In this document: positions 7,692-16,743 of the stretch, piece after piece | Numbering within the stretch: the stretch's first letter is position 1 | How the letters are laid out: each line of letters opens with the position of its first letter | NCBI GenBank assembly: GCA_937960595.1 | Contig: CALGPL010000077.1 | Span: 1-33,514, forward strand | Direction: 5' to 3' | Origin: an uncultured Anaerolineales bacterium | GTDB taxonomy: Bacteria; Chloroflexota; Anaerolineae; Anaerolineales; Villigracilaceae | DNA: 33,514 nt | Notes under the pieces: model-generated | Databases searched by the model: none | Told to the model about the DNA's origin: nothing | The model's input: the letters and a program-made list of their open reading frames with translations, nothing else | Position numbers and translations under genes: made by a program

Positions 7692-9116
7692 TCACTGCCA
7701 TCCGCCCATTTGCCGGCTGCGGCGCGCCAGGGCCCGCAGCAGACCGGCAAAGACGAAGCGATGGAAGGGCGCCAGGACATACCAGTAGAGAAAGCCCGGC
7801 AGGCCGCGCGGCGCGAACCAGGCAATCTGCGTCAGCCGCGTGGAGGCCCCCTGCGGCTGCAGACGCCACTCCATCCAGCCCTGGCCGGGCGCTCGGAGTT
7901 CGGAATAGAGCAGCAGACGCCGCGGCGGCTCGATGGCCTGTACGCGGTAGAAATCCACCACCTCGCCCGTTGCCAGGACCTCGGGCCGGCCGCGCAGACC
8001 GGGGCCGCCGACCAGCCGGTCGAGGCCGCCGCGCGCCTTCCACAGAAAATCGGCAAAGAGCCAACCGCGTTGGCCGCCGAGCGAAGTCAAGAGGCGGAAT
8101 ACGGCTTCGGGCGCGGCTTCGATCTCCACTTGGCGGACATCGAGCAAGAAGCCGTCTTGCTTGAAGGTTTGGACGGGCTTGGCCGGGTCGTAGAGCAGTT
8201 CCACCCCCTCAGGCGTCAGGCCTTGCAGGGCCTCTCGCAGGGCAGACGAATAGTCCATCGGGCGGATGTGCGGGAAGAGCCGCGCCGCCTTGTCGTCCTG
8301 GACGATGCTCGGCGCTTTCAGCCCCTCGATGAGCGGATGGGCAATCGCCGGCGGGACGGGCGTCAGCAGGCCGACCCCTCGCGCCATCAGTGGGAGGGGC
8401 AAGTAGGGCAGGGTCACCAGGGCGCGCTGCAGGCCGCGGTGGCGGGCGTAGGCGAGCAGGTTCTCGGCATAGGACATGCACGTCGGGCCGCCGATTTCGA
8501 TGACCTCGCCACGGCAGGCGGGGGTCTCGAGGGCCGCCAGCAGATAGGCGATGACATCCCCGGCGGCGATGGGCTGGGAGAGGTTTCTCAGCCAGCGCGG
8601 CCCGACCAAGAGGGGCAGTTGCTCGGTCAGGTAGCGGATCATCTCGAAGGAGATACTGCCCGGCCCGGCGATGATGCTGGCGCGCAACTCGGTCACCGGC
8701 ACATGGCTCTCGCATAGCGCCTGACCGGTCTCGATGCGCGAACGCATGTGCGAGGAGATCGGGCCGTTGGGGTCGGCCAGGCCGCCGAGGTAGATGATGT
8801 GTTCGATGCCGGCACTTTGAGCGGCGCGGGCGAAGTTGCGGGCGGCCAGCAGGTCGCGCTGCGGATAGTCCTTGCCGCTGGCCATGCTGTGGATGAGGTA
8901 GTAGGCGGCTTGCACGCCCTGCATGGCCGCGGGAAGCGTCTCCGGCTGAAGCGGGTCGCCGCGCACGATCTCTACCTTGTCTGCCCAGGAACGCCCGGCC
9001 AGCCGCGCCGGATTGCGCGCCAGGCAGCGGAGGCGATAGCCTTTTTGGAGCAGTTGCGGGATGAGCAGGCCGGCGATGTAGCCGCTGGCGCCGGTGACGA
9101 GGAGCAGAGGAGGCAT
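7692..9116 (-). CDS. NAD(P)-binding epimerase-like protein with C-terminal DUF2867 domain, copy 2
   Basis: 474 residues. The N-terminal ~290 residues are an atypical SDR/NmrA-like Rossmann domain with nucleotide loop TGASGYIAG, in which the third glycine of the classical GxxGxxG is Ala. YYLIHSM (about 85-91) and the RASIIAGPGS segment are typical of the family. The last ~150 residues are a DUF2867 domain (PEAVFRLLTSLGGQRGW, LVGGPGLRGRP, APRGLPGFLYWYVL). The substrate is unknown. It is a tandem paralog of the gene just upstream, with the same architecture throughout. A TTG at 9122 overlaps the upstream stop as TTGA, while ATG 9116 lies three bases after it. Translational coupling is likely in either case, because no good ribosome site is present. 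Confidence 0.85.
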   Translation of the reverse strand: MPPLLLVTGASGYIAGLLIPQLLQKGYRLRCLARNPARLAGRSWADKVEIVRGDPLQPETLPAAMQGVQAAYYLIHSMASGKDYPQRDLLAARNFARAAQSAGIEHIIYLGGLADPNGPISSHMRSRIETGQALCESHVPVTELRASIIAGPGSISFEMIRYLTEQLPLLVGPRWLRNLSQPIAAGDVIAYLLAALETPACRGEVIEIGGPTCMSYAENLLAYARHRGLQRALVTLPYLPLPLMARGVGLLTPVPPAIAHPLIEGLKAPSIVQDDKAARLFPHIRPMDYSSALREALQGLTPEGVELLYDPAKPVQTFKQDGFLLDVRQVEIEAAPEAVFRLLTSLGGQRGWLFADFLWKARGGLDRLVGGPGLRGRPEVLATGEVVDFYRVQAIEPPRRLLLYSELRAPGQGWMEWRLQPQGASTRLTQIAWFAPRGLPGFLYWYVLAPFHRFVFAGLLRALARRSRQMGGWQ

Positions 9117-9118
9117 GG

Positions 9119-10591
9119 TCAAGTTTTCTCTTCGGATGCTTGCCCGGCCAACAGGCGGGCGCGGTCACCCACCTTGCGAATCATGCCGCTGAAGATGAAG
9201 GCATGCACGGGGTAGAGCAGGTACCAGTAGAGGAAACCGGAAAGTCCGCGCGGGGCAAAGTAGGCGGTTTGGGTGAGCAGGGTCTTGCCCTCCGGCTGGG
9301 GGATGGATTGGAATTCGAGCCAGGCCTTGCCGGGGACTTTCATCTCGGCGCGCAGGCGTAAGAGGCGCTGCGGCTCGATGGCCTCGACGCGCCAGAAGTC
9401 GAGCGCCTCGCCGACGCGCAGTTCGTCGGGGTGGCGGCGGCCGCGGCGCAACCCGACCCCACCGACCAGTTTGTCCACCCAGCCGCGCACCTGCCAGGTC
9501 CAGTTCAGGTAGAGCCAGCCGCGCTCGCCGCCCAGGCCGGTGTAGGCGCGGAAAACGGGGGCCGGCGGCAGGTCGAGGACGAGGCGGCGCGTTTCGATGA
9601 TCATGCCCTCGCGGGTGGTCAGCGTCACCGGGCGGGCGTCGCCCTGACTGACGACCAGGGCATCCATCCAGGAGGTTTCCACCTCGTCGGATTGGACGCG
9701 TCCCAGCGCCAGGCGCAGGGCGGTCTCGAAGTCGAGCGGTTGGATGTGCGGGAAGAGGCGGCGGGCGGCGTCGCCCTGGACGAGCAGGTCGGCGTGCAAG
9801 CCCTCGATGAGCGGCAGGACAACGCGCCAGTGGACCGGGGTGACCATGTGCACCCAATAGGCCGAAAGGCGCGGCGCGTAGACGGGGAGAGGCACGAGCA
9901 GGCGTTTGAGGCCGCGCAGACGGCAGTAGGCGCGCAGCATGTCCGCATAGGTGAGACGGTCGGCGCCGCCGATTTCAACGGTCTCGCCCAGGCTGGCGGG
10001 GACGGTCAGGGCCTCCACCAGGTAGGCCAAGACATCGCCGATGGCAATCGGCTGGGCCAGGCTGAACCACCAGCGCGGGCAGAGGAAAAACGGCTGGCGC
10101 TCGGCCACGTAACGCAGCATCTCGAACAAAGCCGAGCCGGAGCCGATGACCATGCCGGCGCGGAACTCGGTGACCGGCACGCGGCCGCTCTTGAGGATCT
10201 CGCCGGTCGCGCGGCGGGCGCGCAGGTAGGGGGAAAGGCCGGCGGCCGGGTCGGTCAGTTCACCGAAGTAGATGATCCGTTCGATGCCGGCCTCTTCGGC
10301 CTGACGGGCAAAGTTGCGGGCGGCTTGCAGGTCGCGCTCGGCGCCGGATTGGCTGCCTTGCATGCCGTGAATGAGATAATAGGCCGTGGAGACGCCTTCA
10401 AGGGCGCGGCGCAGGGAGGCCGGGTCGAGGGCGTCGCCCTCGGCGACTTCGACGCGCGGCAGCCAGGGGCGTCCCTCCAGCCGTTTCGCGTCGCGCGCGA
10501 GGACGCGGACGGGATAGCCGGCCTCCAGCAAACGGGGGACGAGCCGCCCGCCGATGTAGCCGGTCGCGCCGGTGACGAGGATGGGTTGCAT
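9119..10591 (-). CDS. NAD(P)-binding epimerase-like protein with C-terminal DUF2867 domain, copy 1
   Basis: 490 residues. It starts at once with the Rossmann loop (MQPILVTGATGYIGG), which fixes the start at 10591; a longer open frame upstream runs into the ligase gene and is not real. The classical GxxGxxG is intact here, unlike in the downstream paralog. Other family blocks are AYYLIHGM, YFGELTDP, TEFRAGMVIGSGS and, in the C-terminal DUF2867 domain, FRAYTGLGGERGWLY and APRGLSGFLYWYLLYP. About 30 residues near 325-355 (SWMDALVVSQGDARP region) have only a shorter counterpart in copy 2. No ribosome site precedes the ATG; an extended -10 lies 6 bases upstream, so the message may be leaderless. 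Function beyond likely NAD(P)-dependent redox is unknown. Confidence 0.85.
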   Translation of the reverse strand: MQPILVTGATGYIGGRLVPRLLEAGYPVRVLARDAKRLEGRPWLPRVEVAEGDALDPASLRRALEGVSTAYYLIHGMQGSQSGAERDLQAARNFARQAEEAGIERIIYFGELTDPAAGLSPYLRARRATGEILKSGRVPVTEFRAGMVIGSGSALFEMLRYVAERQPFFLCPRWWFSLAQPIAIGDVLAYLVEALTVPASLGETVEIGGADRLTYADMLRAYCRLRGLKRLLVPLPVYAPRLSAYWVHMVTPVHWRVVLPLIEGLHADLLVQGDAARRLFPHIQPLDFETALRLALGRVQSDEVETSWMDALVVSQGDARPVTLTTREGMIIETRRLVLDLPPAPVFRAYTGLGGERGWLYLNWTWQVRGWVDKLVGGVGLRRGRRHPDELRVGEALDFWRVEAIEPQRLLRLRAEMKVPGKAWLEFQSIPQPEGKTLLTQTAYFAPRGLSGFLYWYLLYPVHAFIFSGMIRKVGDRARLLAGQASEEKT

Positions 10592-10597
10592 GTGCTG

Positions 10598-10606
10598 ATT
10601 GTAACA
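10598..10606 (-). promoter_or_regulatory. Extended -10 promoter directly before the start codon (leaderless candidate)
   Basis: TGTTACAAT on the minus strand ends 6 bases before the ATG at 10591, so the predicted first transcribed base is about the A of the ATG. There is no Shine-Dalgarno sequence. Confidence 0.5.
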
Positions 10607-10619
10607 CTTGGTAAAAGAA

Positions 10620-10650
10620 GACCTCCTGGCGGGGGAGGCCGCCGGAGGTC
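10620..10650 (-). terminator. Terminator of the D-Ala-D-Ala ligase gene
   Basis: The minus strand forms a GC-rich hairpin (GACCTCC arms with inner GGCGG/CCGCC-type pairing) followed by TTCTTTTACC. It begins 13 bases after the ligase stop. Confidence 0.75.
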
Positions 10651-10662
10651 GGATGGGCCGGT

Positions 10663-11829
10663 TCAATGGCCGGAAGAACGCTTTTTGGGAAGCAGATGGG
10701 CTTCGCGTGGCGGGATCATGCCCCAGCGGCTGGCGCCCAGGTAGAGGATTTCGAGGATCAAATCGGCGTAGGAAATGCCCTGGGCGTTTGCCATCAGACA
10801 CAGGTCCGAGTAGTCCGGGGTCAGGCCGGGCAGGGTGTTGATTTCGAGCAGGCGGGGATTGCCGTCGGCGTCCAGACGGATGTCGGTGCGCGAGACGTCC
10901 AGCGCGCCGAGGACGACATGCGCCCGCCAGGCCAGGTGCTGGAGTTTTTTCTCCAGGTCCGGTTCGATGTTGGCCGGGCAGATGTAGCCCGGCGCGCCTT
11001 CCGCGCCGACCGACTGGGCCTTGGCTTCGATGCCGTAGACGCCCGGCGTGACCGAGCGGGAACTATCCAGTTCGAGGATGGGGAAGCGGTGGAAGCCATC
11101 CTTTTCGTACCAGTGCGGGTGGCGCGAGTAGCGGGCGGCGTCGGCGCGGCCCAGGACGCCGACGGTGAACTCGCGGCCGGGCAGAAAGATTTCGACCAGG
11201 GCCGGCTGCTGGTAGGTGCGGATGATGTAATTGGCGCGTTCGCGCAATTCGGCCGGGTTGTTGACGATGGCACGCGAATCCACGCCCATGCCGGTGCCCT
11301 CGCGGGCCGGTTTGACAAAGAGCGGGAAATGTTTTTCCAGTTCGGGGCGCAGCGGCTCGTCGCCGAAGGTGAATTCCTGGAAAGGCGCTACCGGCAGGTT
11401 GCGGTCGCGCCAGATGCGTTTGGTCAGGGTCTTGTCGAGCGAAACGGCATTGGTCAGGACGCGCGAGCCGGTGTAGGGGATTTTGAGCAGTTCCAGCAGG
11501 GCGGGCGTTTGGGCTTCGCGGGCATCGCCTCCCAGCCCTTCGGCGATGTTGAAACAGATGTCAGGCTGCACCTCGCGCAGGGCATAGGGAAGATTGGAAT
11601 CGGCCGGAATGAAGACGGTCGAATGCCCGTCGGTTTCGATGGCGGCCCGGATGTGGTCAATCGTTTCGATGTAATCGTAGTCCGCGCCGGCGTCGGGGGG
11701 AACATCGGGCGGCAAGGGTTTGCCGCGTTCCTTGATGTTGGCCAGAACAGCAACCCGCCAGTAGCGCGCCAGGCGCGGCCGGGGACTGGGGGGCTTTTTG
11801 GTTTCCTTTGTTGGTTCGTTTGGATTCAT
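10663..11829 (-). CDS. D-alanine--D-alanine ligase-like ATP-grasp enzyme
   Basis: 388 residues. N-terminal domain with DVPPDAGADYDYIETIDHI and DICFNIAEGLGGDAREAQ, the Ddl-type substrate region. The ATP-grasp region has SLDKTLTKRIW, PLFVKPAREGTGMGV (ATP-binding glycine loop) and LLEINTLPGLTPDYSDLC, where the Glu-x-Asn binds metal and the downstream LPG(M/L)T is the ligase signature. The family makes the D-Ala-D-Ala dipeptide for peptidoglycan. This subgroup has an atypical N-terminus, so a related D-amino-acid ligase is possible and ddl is not asserted. GAGGG precedes ATG 11829. A promoter (TTGTCA, 16 bases, TATACT) lies upstream and a terminator follows, so it is monocistronic. Confidence 0.82.
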   Translation of the reverse strand: MNPNEPTKETKKPPSPRPRLARYWRVAVLANIKERGKPLPPDVPPDAGADYDYIETIDHIRAAIETDGHSTVFIPADSNLPYALREVQPDICFNIAEGLGGDAREAQTPALLELLKIPYTGSRVLTNAVSLDKTLTKRIWRDRNLPVAPFQEFTFGDEPLRPELEKHFPLFVKPAREGTGMGVDSRAIVNNPAELRERANYIIRTYQQPALVEIFLPGREFTVGVLGRADAARYSRHPHWYEKDGFHRFPILELDSSRSVTPGVYGIEAKAQSVGAEGAPGYICPANIEPDLEKKLQHLAWRAHVVLGALDVSRTDIRLDADGNPRLLEINTLPGLTPDYSDLCLMANAQGISYADLILEILYLGASRWGMIPPREAHLLPKKRSSGH

Positions 11830-11863
11830 GGGAGCCCTCTTTTTATGAGATTTACAGAGGAGT

Positions 11864-11891
11864 AGTATATAGCATTCTCCCTAAATGACAA
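11864..11891 (-). promoter_or_regulatory. Sigma70-type promoter for the ligase gene
   Basis: On the minus strand TTGTCA (11886-11891) and TATACT (11864-11869) are 16 bases apart. Transcription would start near 11857, about 28 bases before the start codon. Confidence 0.55.
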
Positions 11892-11941
11892 GAGGAAACC
11901 CCTTGCGATTCGCCTGCTAGGTGGGGGCGGAAGAATCAAAC

Positions 11942-11970
11942 TGGACAATCACTCTTGTTTCAGGTATCAT
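11942..11970 (+). promoter_or_regulatory. Sigma70-type promoter for the F1-ATPase operon
   Basis: TGGACA (11942-11947) and TATCAT (11965-11970) with a 17-base spacer. The start would be near 11977, giving a leader of about 190 bases before atpA. It diverges from the ligase promoter. Confidence 0.55.
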
Positions 11971-12170
11971 TAGCGTCGCCTTTCACCAGGTGCAAGTCCG
12001 ATACGGCTATATCTTGCCTGTGGAGACGCTCCATCGCATGGATTGGTTCGGACGAATTCGACAATCGAAGCGCTTGTCGCGCCCGGATTGGGATTCCCGT
12101 CCGGGCTGTTGTGCGTAGAACGAGATAAATTTAACGGTTTTCACCGTTTGTATCCTAGCCGGGAGGCCTC
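11971..12170 (+). promoter_or_regulatory. Long leader of atpA with two hairpins
   Basis: About 200 gene-free bases. GCCCGGA (12081-12087) pairs with TCCGGGC (12100-12106), with GGGA/TCCC inside the loop. A second inverted repeat AACGGT/ACCGTT spans 12133-12148, just before the GGGAGG ribosome site of atpA. Neither is followed by a T-run, so these look like leader structures rather than a terminator. A short open frame inside (from 11921) has no ribosome site and starts upstream of the predicted transcription start. Confidence 0.4.
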
Positions 12171-13832
12171 ATGGCAGATCTGATCAAACAAATCACCAGC
12201 GACTTACAGAAGCAAATTGAAACCTATCAGCCGGAAATCGGAATCAGCGACGTTGGCACCGTCCTGGAAGCCGGCGACGGCATTGCCCGCGTCACCGGTC
12301 TCGCAAATGTCCGCTCGCAGGAACTGGTCCAGTTCGCCAACGGCGTGATGGGCATCGCCTTCAACCTGGAAAAGGATTCGGTCGGCGTCATCATCATGGG
12401 CGATTACGCCGAAATTGTCGAAGGGATGACCGTGCGCGCCACCGGCCGCATCGCTTCGGTACCGGTGGGCGACGCTATGATCGGACGCGTGGTCAACGCC
12501 CTCGGCGAGCCGGTGGACGGAAAAGGCCCTATCGCCACGACCGGCTACCGGCCGATCGAGCGGATTGCCCCGGGCGTGGTGCAGCGTCAGGATGTGGACA
12601 CCCCCGTCCAGACGGGCATCAAGGCCATTGACACGATGATCCCGATCGGCCGCGGCCAGCGCGAACTCATCATCGGCGACCGCCAGACCGGCAAGACCGC
12701 CATCGCCATCGACACCATCATCAACCAGAAAGGCAAAGACCTGATTTGTATCTACGTGGCCATCGGGCAGAAGAAAGCCGCCGTGGCGCGGACGGTGGCC
12801 CTGCTGGAGCGCTACGGCGCGATGGAACATACCATCGTGGTGGTCGCCTCGGCAGACGAACCGGCGGCATTGCAGTACATTGCTCCCTACGCCGGCTGCG
12901 CCATCGGCGAGGAGTTCATGGAGACCGGCCGCGACGCCCTGGTGATCTACGATGACCTCTCCAAGCACGCCTGGGCCTACCGCCAGGTCTCGCTCCTGCT
13001 GCGCCGTCCGCCGGGCCGCGAGGCCTATCCGGGCGACATTTTCTACCTGCACTCCCGCCTGCTGGAGCGCGCCGCCCGCCTGGCGAACAAGTACGTGATT
13101 GTGAAGAAGGACTTCGCCGCCGACCTGGCCGAAGAGAAAGACGCCGTGGATGGCCGCGTCTATGGCGGGCCGCGCTCGGCGCACGATGCCAACGAAGCCC
13201 TCAAGGCCATGCCCGATGCGGAAAATTACAAGATCGTCAAAGTCAAAGGCTCCGGCGGTTCGCTGACCGCTCTGCCCATCATCGAGACGCTGCTGGGCGA
13301 CGTTTCGGCCTACATTCCCACCAACGTCATTTCCATCACCGACGGCCAGATTTACCTGGTCAACAACCTGTTCAACGCCGGCATCCGCCCGGCGGTGGAC
13401 GTGGGCATCTCGGTTTCGCGCGTCGGCGGCGCAGCGCAGACCAAGGCCATGAAGCAGGTAGCCGGTAAACTGCGCCTCGACATGGCCGCCTACCGTGAAC
13501 TGGCCGCCTTCGCCCTGATGGCCTCCGACCTCGACAAGTCCACTCAGGCGCAGTTGACGCGCGGCCAGCGCATGCAGGAAATCCTGAAACAGCCGCAGTA
13601 CGAGCCGATGTCGCTCGAACATCAGGTCATGGTCGTCTTCGCCGGGACGAACGGTTACGCCGACGCCGTGCCGGTGGAGCGGATGAAGAAATGGGAAGCC
13701 GACCTGGTGCGCTACCTCGCCACTTCTCATCCGGAGATTGGCAAGGACATCGCCGAGAAGAAGCAAATCAGCGCCGAGACCGAGAAGAAACTGCGCGAGG
13801 CCCTCGAGGCCTTCAAGTCCACATGGCAGTAA
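12171..13832 (+). CDS. atpA: F1 ATP synthase subunit alpha, with internal insertion
   Basis: 553 residues, about 40 longer than E. coli AtpA. The P-loop is GDRQTGKT (169-176). [19 protein letters not shown], the arginine-finger region [13 protein letters not shown] (Arg417) and [10 protein letters not shown] are all present. Alpha binds nucleotide without turning it over and supports the beta catalytic sites of the rotary ATPase. The extra length is an insertion at about 315-360 ([17 protein letters not shown] through [15 protein letters not shown]), where E. coli has only a short linker. GGGAGG precedes the ATG. It is first in atpAGDC; the usual upstream atpH (delta), atpF, atpE and atpB are replaced by a promoter region and a divergent ligase gene. 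Confidence 0.97.
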   Translation: MADLIKQITSDLQKQIETYQPEIGISDVGTVLEAGDGIARVTGLANVRSQELVQFANGVMGIAFNLEKDSVGVIIMGDYAEIVEGMTVRATGRIASVPVGDAMIGRVVNALGEPVDGKGPIATTGYRPIERIAPGVVQRQDVDTPVQTGIKAIDTMIPIGRGQRELIIGDRQTGKTAIAIDTIINQKGKDLICIYVAIGQKKAAVARTVALLERYGAMEHTIVVVASADEPAALQYIAPYAGCAIGEEFMETGRDALVIYDDLSKHAWAYRQVSLLLRRPPGREAYPGDIFYLHSRLLERAARLANKYVIVKKDFAADLAEEKDAVDGRVYGGPRSAHDANEALKAMPDAENYKIVKVKGSGGSLTALPIIETLLGDVSAYIPTNVISITDGQIYLVNNLFNAGIRPAVDVGISVSRVGGAAQTKAMKQVAGKLRLDMAAYRELAAFALMASDLDKSTQAQLTRGQRMQEILKQPQYEPMSLEHQVMVVFAGTNGYADAVPVERMKKWEADLVRYLATSHPEIGKDIAEKKQISAETEKKLREALEAFKSTWQ

Positions 13833-13837
13833 ATTTG

Positions 13838-13872
13838 GACTATCAGACTCCAGACTACCGACTATTCGACTA
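13838..13872. repeat. Short-period GACTA-type repeat between atpA and atpG
   Basis: A 35-base run of imperfect 7-8-base units built on GACT(A/C): GACTATCA, GACTCCA, GACTACC, GACTATTC, GACTA. It fills almost all of the spacer, and no Shine-Dalgarno sequence is left before atpG. Confidence 0.6.
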
Positions 13873-13876
13873 ACCT

Positions 13877-14773
13877 ATGCCATCAGCCCGTGAAATGCGG
13901 ATGCGAATCCGCAGCGTCAAAAACATTTCGCAGGTGACCCGCGCCCTGGAGGCCGTCTCGGCCAGCAAGGTTCGCAAGGCCGTGGCAGCCGTGCAGGAGA
14001 CGCGTCCCTACGCAACCAAAGCCTGGCAAGTGCTGACGCATATCGCCAAGCAGCCGGGGCGGGCCACCCTGCACCCGTTGCTCACCCGCCGGCCCGAGGT
14101 CCGCAAAACGCTCGTGGTGGTCGTCAGCGGCGACCGCGGCCTGGCCGGGGCGTACAACACCAACATCATCCGCTTCACCGCCCAGCATTTCGACCACTAC
14201 CCCAACCCGGTGGTGTACGTCGCCGTCGGACGCAAGGGACGCGATATGCTCCTGCGCCGCCGCAAGCAGGTGATCGCCGAGTTCAGCAATCTGCCCGCCG
14301 CGCCGTCCTTTGCCGGCGTTTCGGCCATCGGACGTCTGGCGGTGGACGATTTTCTCAAGGGCGAGGTGGATGAGGTCTTTCTGGTCTATACCGACTTCGT
14401 CAACATGGTCAAGCAGGAGCCGGTGGTGAAGAAACTCCTGCCGCTGGAAGTGGACGGCGGCGAGCGGGTGGAGACCTACCAGTCGCAGCATTTGAGCGCC
14501 GCGTACATCTACGAGCCGGAGGAGCGCCAAATTTTGGATGCCATCATCCCGCGCTTTACGGCCCTGCAAGTGTATCAGGCCATTCTCGAGTCGCTGGCCT
14601 CGGAACACGCCGCCCGCATGGTGGCCATGCGCAACGCCACCGACAACGCCCTCGAACTGGCCGACCACTTGCAACTGGTCTACAACAAGGCTCGTCAGCA
14701 GAGCATTACCAACGACCTTTTGGACATTGCCGGCGGCGCCGAAGCGCTGGCCAAGGCAGTGGCGCAACGATAA
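13877..14773 (+). CDS. atpG: F1 ATP synthase subunit gamma
   Basis: 298 residues, standard length. The N-terminal coiled-coil helix starts MPSAREMRMRIRSVKNISQVT, the central shaft region follows (VVVVSGDRGLAGAYNTN), and the C-terminal helix has SLASEHAARMVAMRNATDNA, the conserved segment that turns inside the alpha3beta3 ring. Gamma couples rotation of the membrane c-ring to the catalytic sites. The start is unusual: only repeat-derived sequence precedes the ATG and there is no ribosome site, so translation probably depends on ribosomes finishing atpA 44 bases upstream, or on weak direct initiation. Confidence 0.96.
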   Translation: MPSAREMRMRIRSVKNISQVTRALEAVSASKVRKAVAAVQETRPYATKAWQVLTHIAKQPGRATLHPLLTRRPEVRKTLVVVVSGDRGLAGAYNTNIIRFTAQHFDHYPNPVVYVAVGRKGRDMLLRRRKQVIAEFSNLPAAPSFAGVSAIGRLAVDDFLKGEVDEVFLVYTDFVNMVKQEPVVKKLLPLEVDGGERVETYQSQHLSAAYIYEPEERQILDAIIPRFTALQVYQAILESLASEHAARMVAMRNATDNALELADHLQLVYNKARQQSITNDLLDIAGGAEALAKAVAQR

Positions 14774-16195
<1,422 letters not shown>

Positions 16196-16198
16196 CGT

Positions 16199-16280
16199 TT
16201 GCATGTTTGCAGGTTGTCAGGTTCGAAGAGCGAGGCGTCAATGCATTTACCTGAAAACTTGTCAACATGCCAACCTGAAA
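16199..16280. repeat. Palindromic GTTTGCA-type repeat element between atpD and atpC
   Basis: The left arm (16199-16222) is built of units such as GTTTGCAT, GTTTGCAG, GTTGTCAG and GTT. The right arm (about 16252-16280) carries the same kind of units in reverse complement (ACCTGAAAAC, TTGTCAACATGCC, AACCTGAAAAC). The arms flank about 30 unrelated bases. The same unit family occurs inside the radical SAM gene at 29543-29634. Confidence 0.65.
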
Positions 16281-16293
16281 ACGGAAGAAAAAC

Positions 16294-16740
16294 ATGCCAA
16301 TCCGATGTGAGATCGTTTCGCAAGACCGCATGGTGTACCAGGGCGAAGCCGACATGGTGTTGCTGCCCGGCAGCGAGGGGATGATGGGCATCCTGCCCGA
16401 CCACGCCCCGCTGCTGACCACGCTCAAACTGGGCGTGGTGACCGTGCGTTCCGGCGGCAGCGAAGAGTACTTTACCATCGCCGGCGGTATTGCCGAGGTC
16501 CAGCCGGACGTTATCACCATCCTGGCGGACGCGGCGGAGAACGTGGCCGAGATTGACGTGGAACGCGCCGAGGCGGCGCGGCGCCGCGCCGAGGAAGCCC
16601 TGGCCAAGGGTCCGCCGCCCGACACCGACGCCTATCTGGCCATCGAAGCCGCCCTGCGCCGCTCGAACCTGCGCCTGGAGGCGGCCAGGCGTTACCGACG
16701 GAGCGGCTCGAAGCCAGGCCGGATCGGGGAAGAGAGGTAA
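16294..16740 (+). CDS. atpC: F1 ATP synthase subunit epsilon
   Basis: 148 residues, slightly longer than the usual ~135. The N-terminal beta-sandwich has VYQGEADMVLLPGSEG, GILPDHAPLLTTL and the following FTIAGGIAEVQPD. The C-terminal helices contain ERAEAARRRAEEALAKG and a basic end (RRYRRSGSKPGR). Epsilon links gamma to the c-ring and can inhibit ATP hydrolysis through its C-terminal helices. GGAAG precedes the ATG. The start of the MreB-like gene lies only three bases after the stop, so the two are expected to be translated from one message. Confidence 0.95.
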   Translation: MPIRCEIVSQDRMVYQGEADMVLLPGSEGMMGILPDHAPLLTTLKLGVVTVRSGGSEEYFTIAGGIAEVQPDVITILADAAENVAEIDVERAEAARRRAEEALAKGPPPDTDAYLAIEAALRRSNLRLEAARRYRRSGSKPGRIGEER

Positions 16741-16743
16741 GAG

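Noticed and set aside
10592-10801. N-terminal extension of the first SDR/DUF2867 protein
   Set aside because: It would run through the ligase terminator into the ligase gene; the Rossmann fold starts right at ATG 10591.
11921-12118. 65-codon open frame in the atpA leader
   Set aside because: It begins upstream of the predicted transcription start, has no ribosome site and no recognisable protein features.
11942-12170. Remnant of atpH or another F0 gene before atpA
   Set aside because: No frame in this gap encodes anything like delta or an F0 subunit.
12204-13766. Open frame of 520 codons antisense to atpA
   Set aside because: Same shadow effect; atpA is certain on the other strand.
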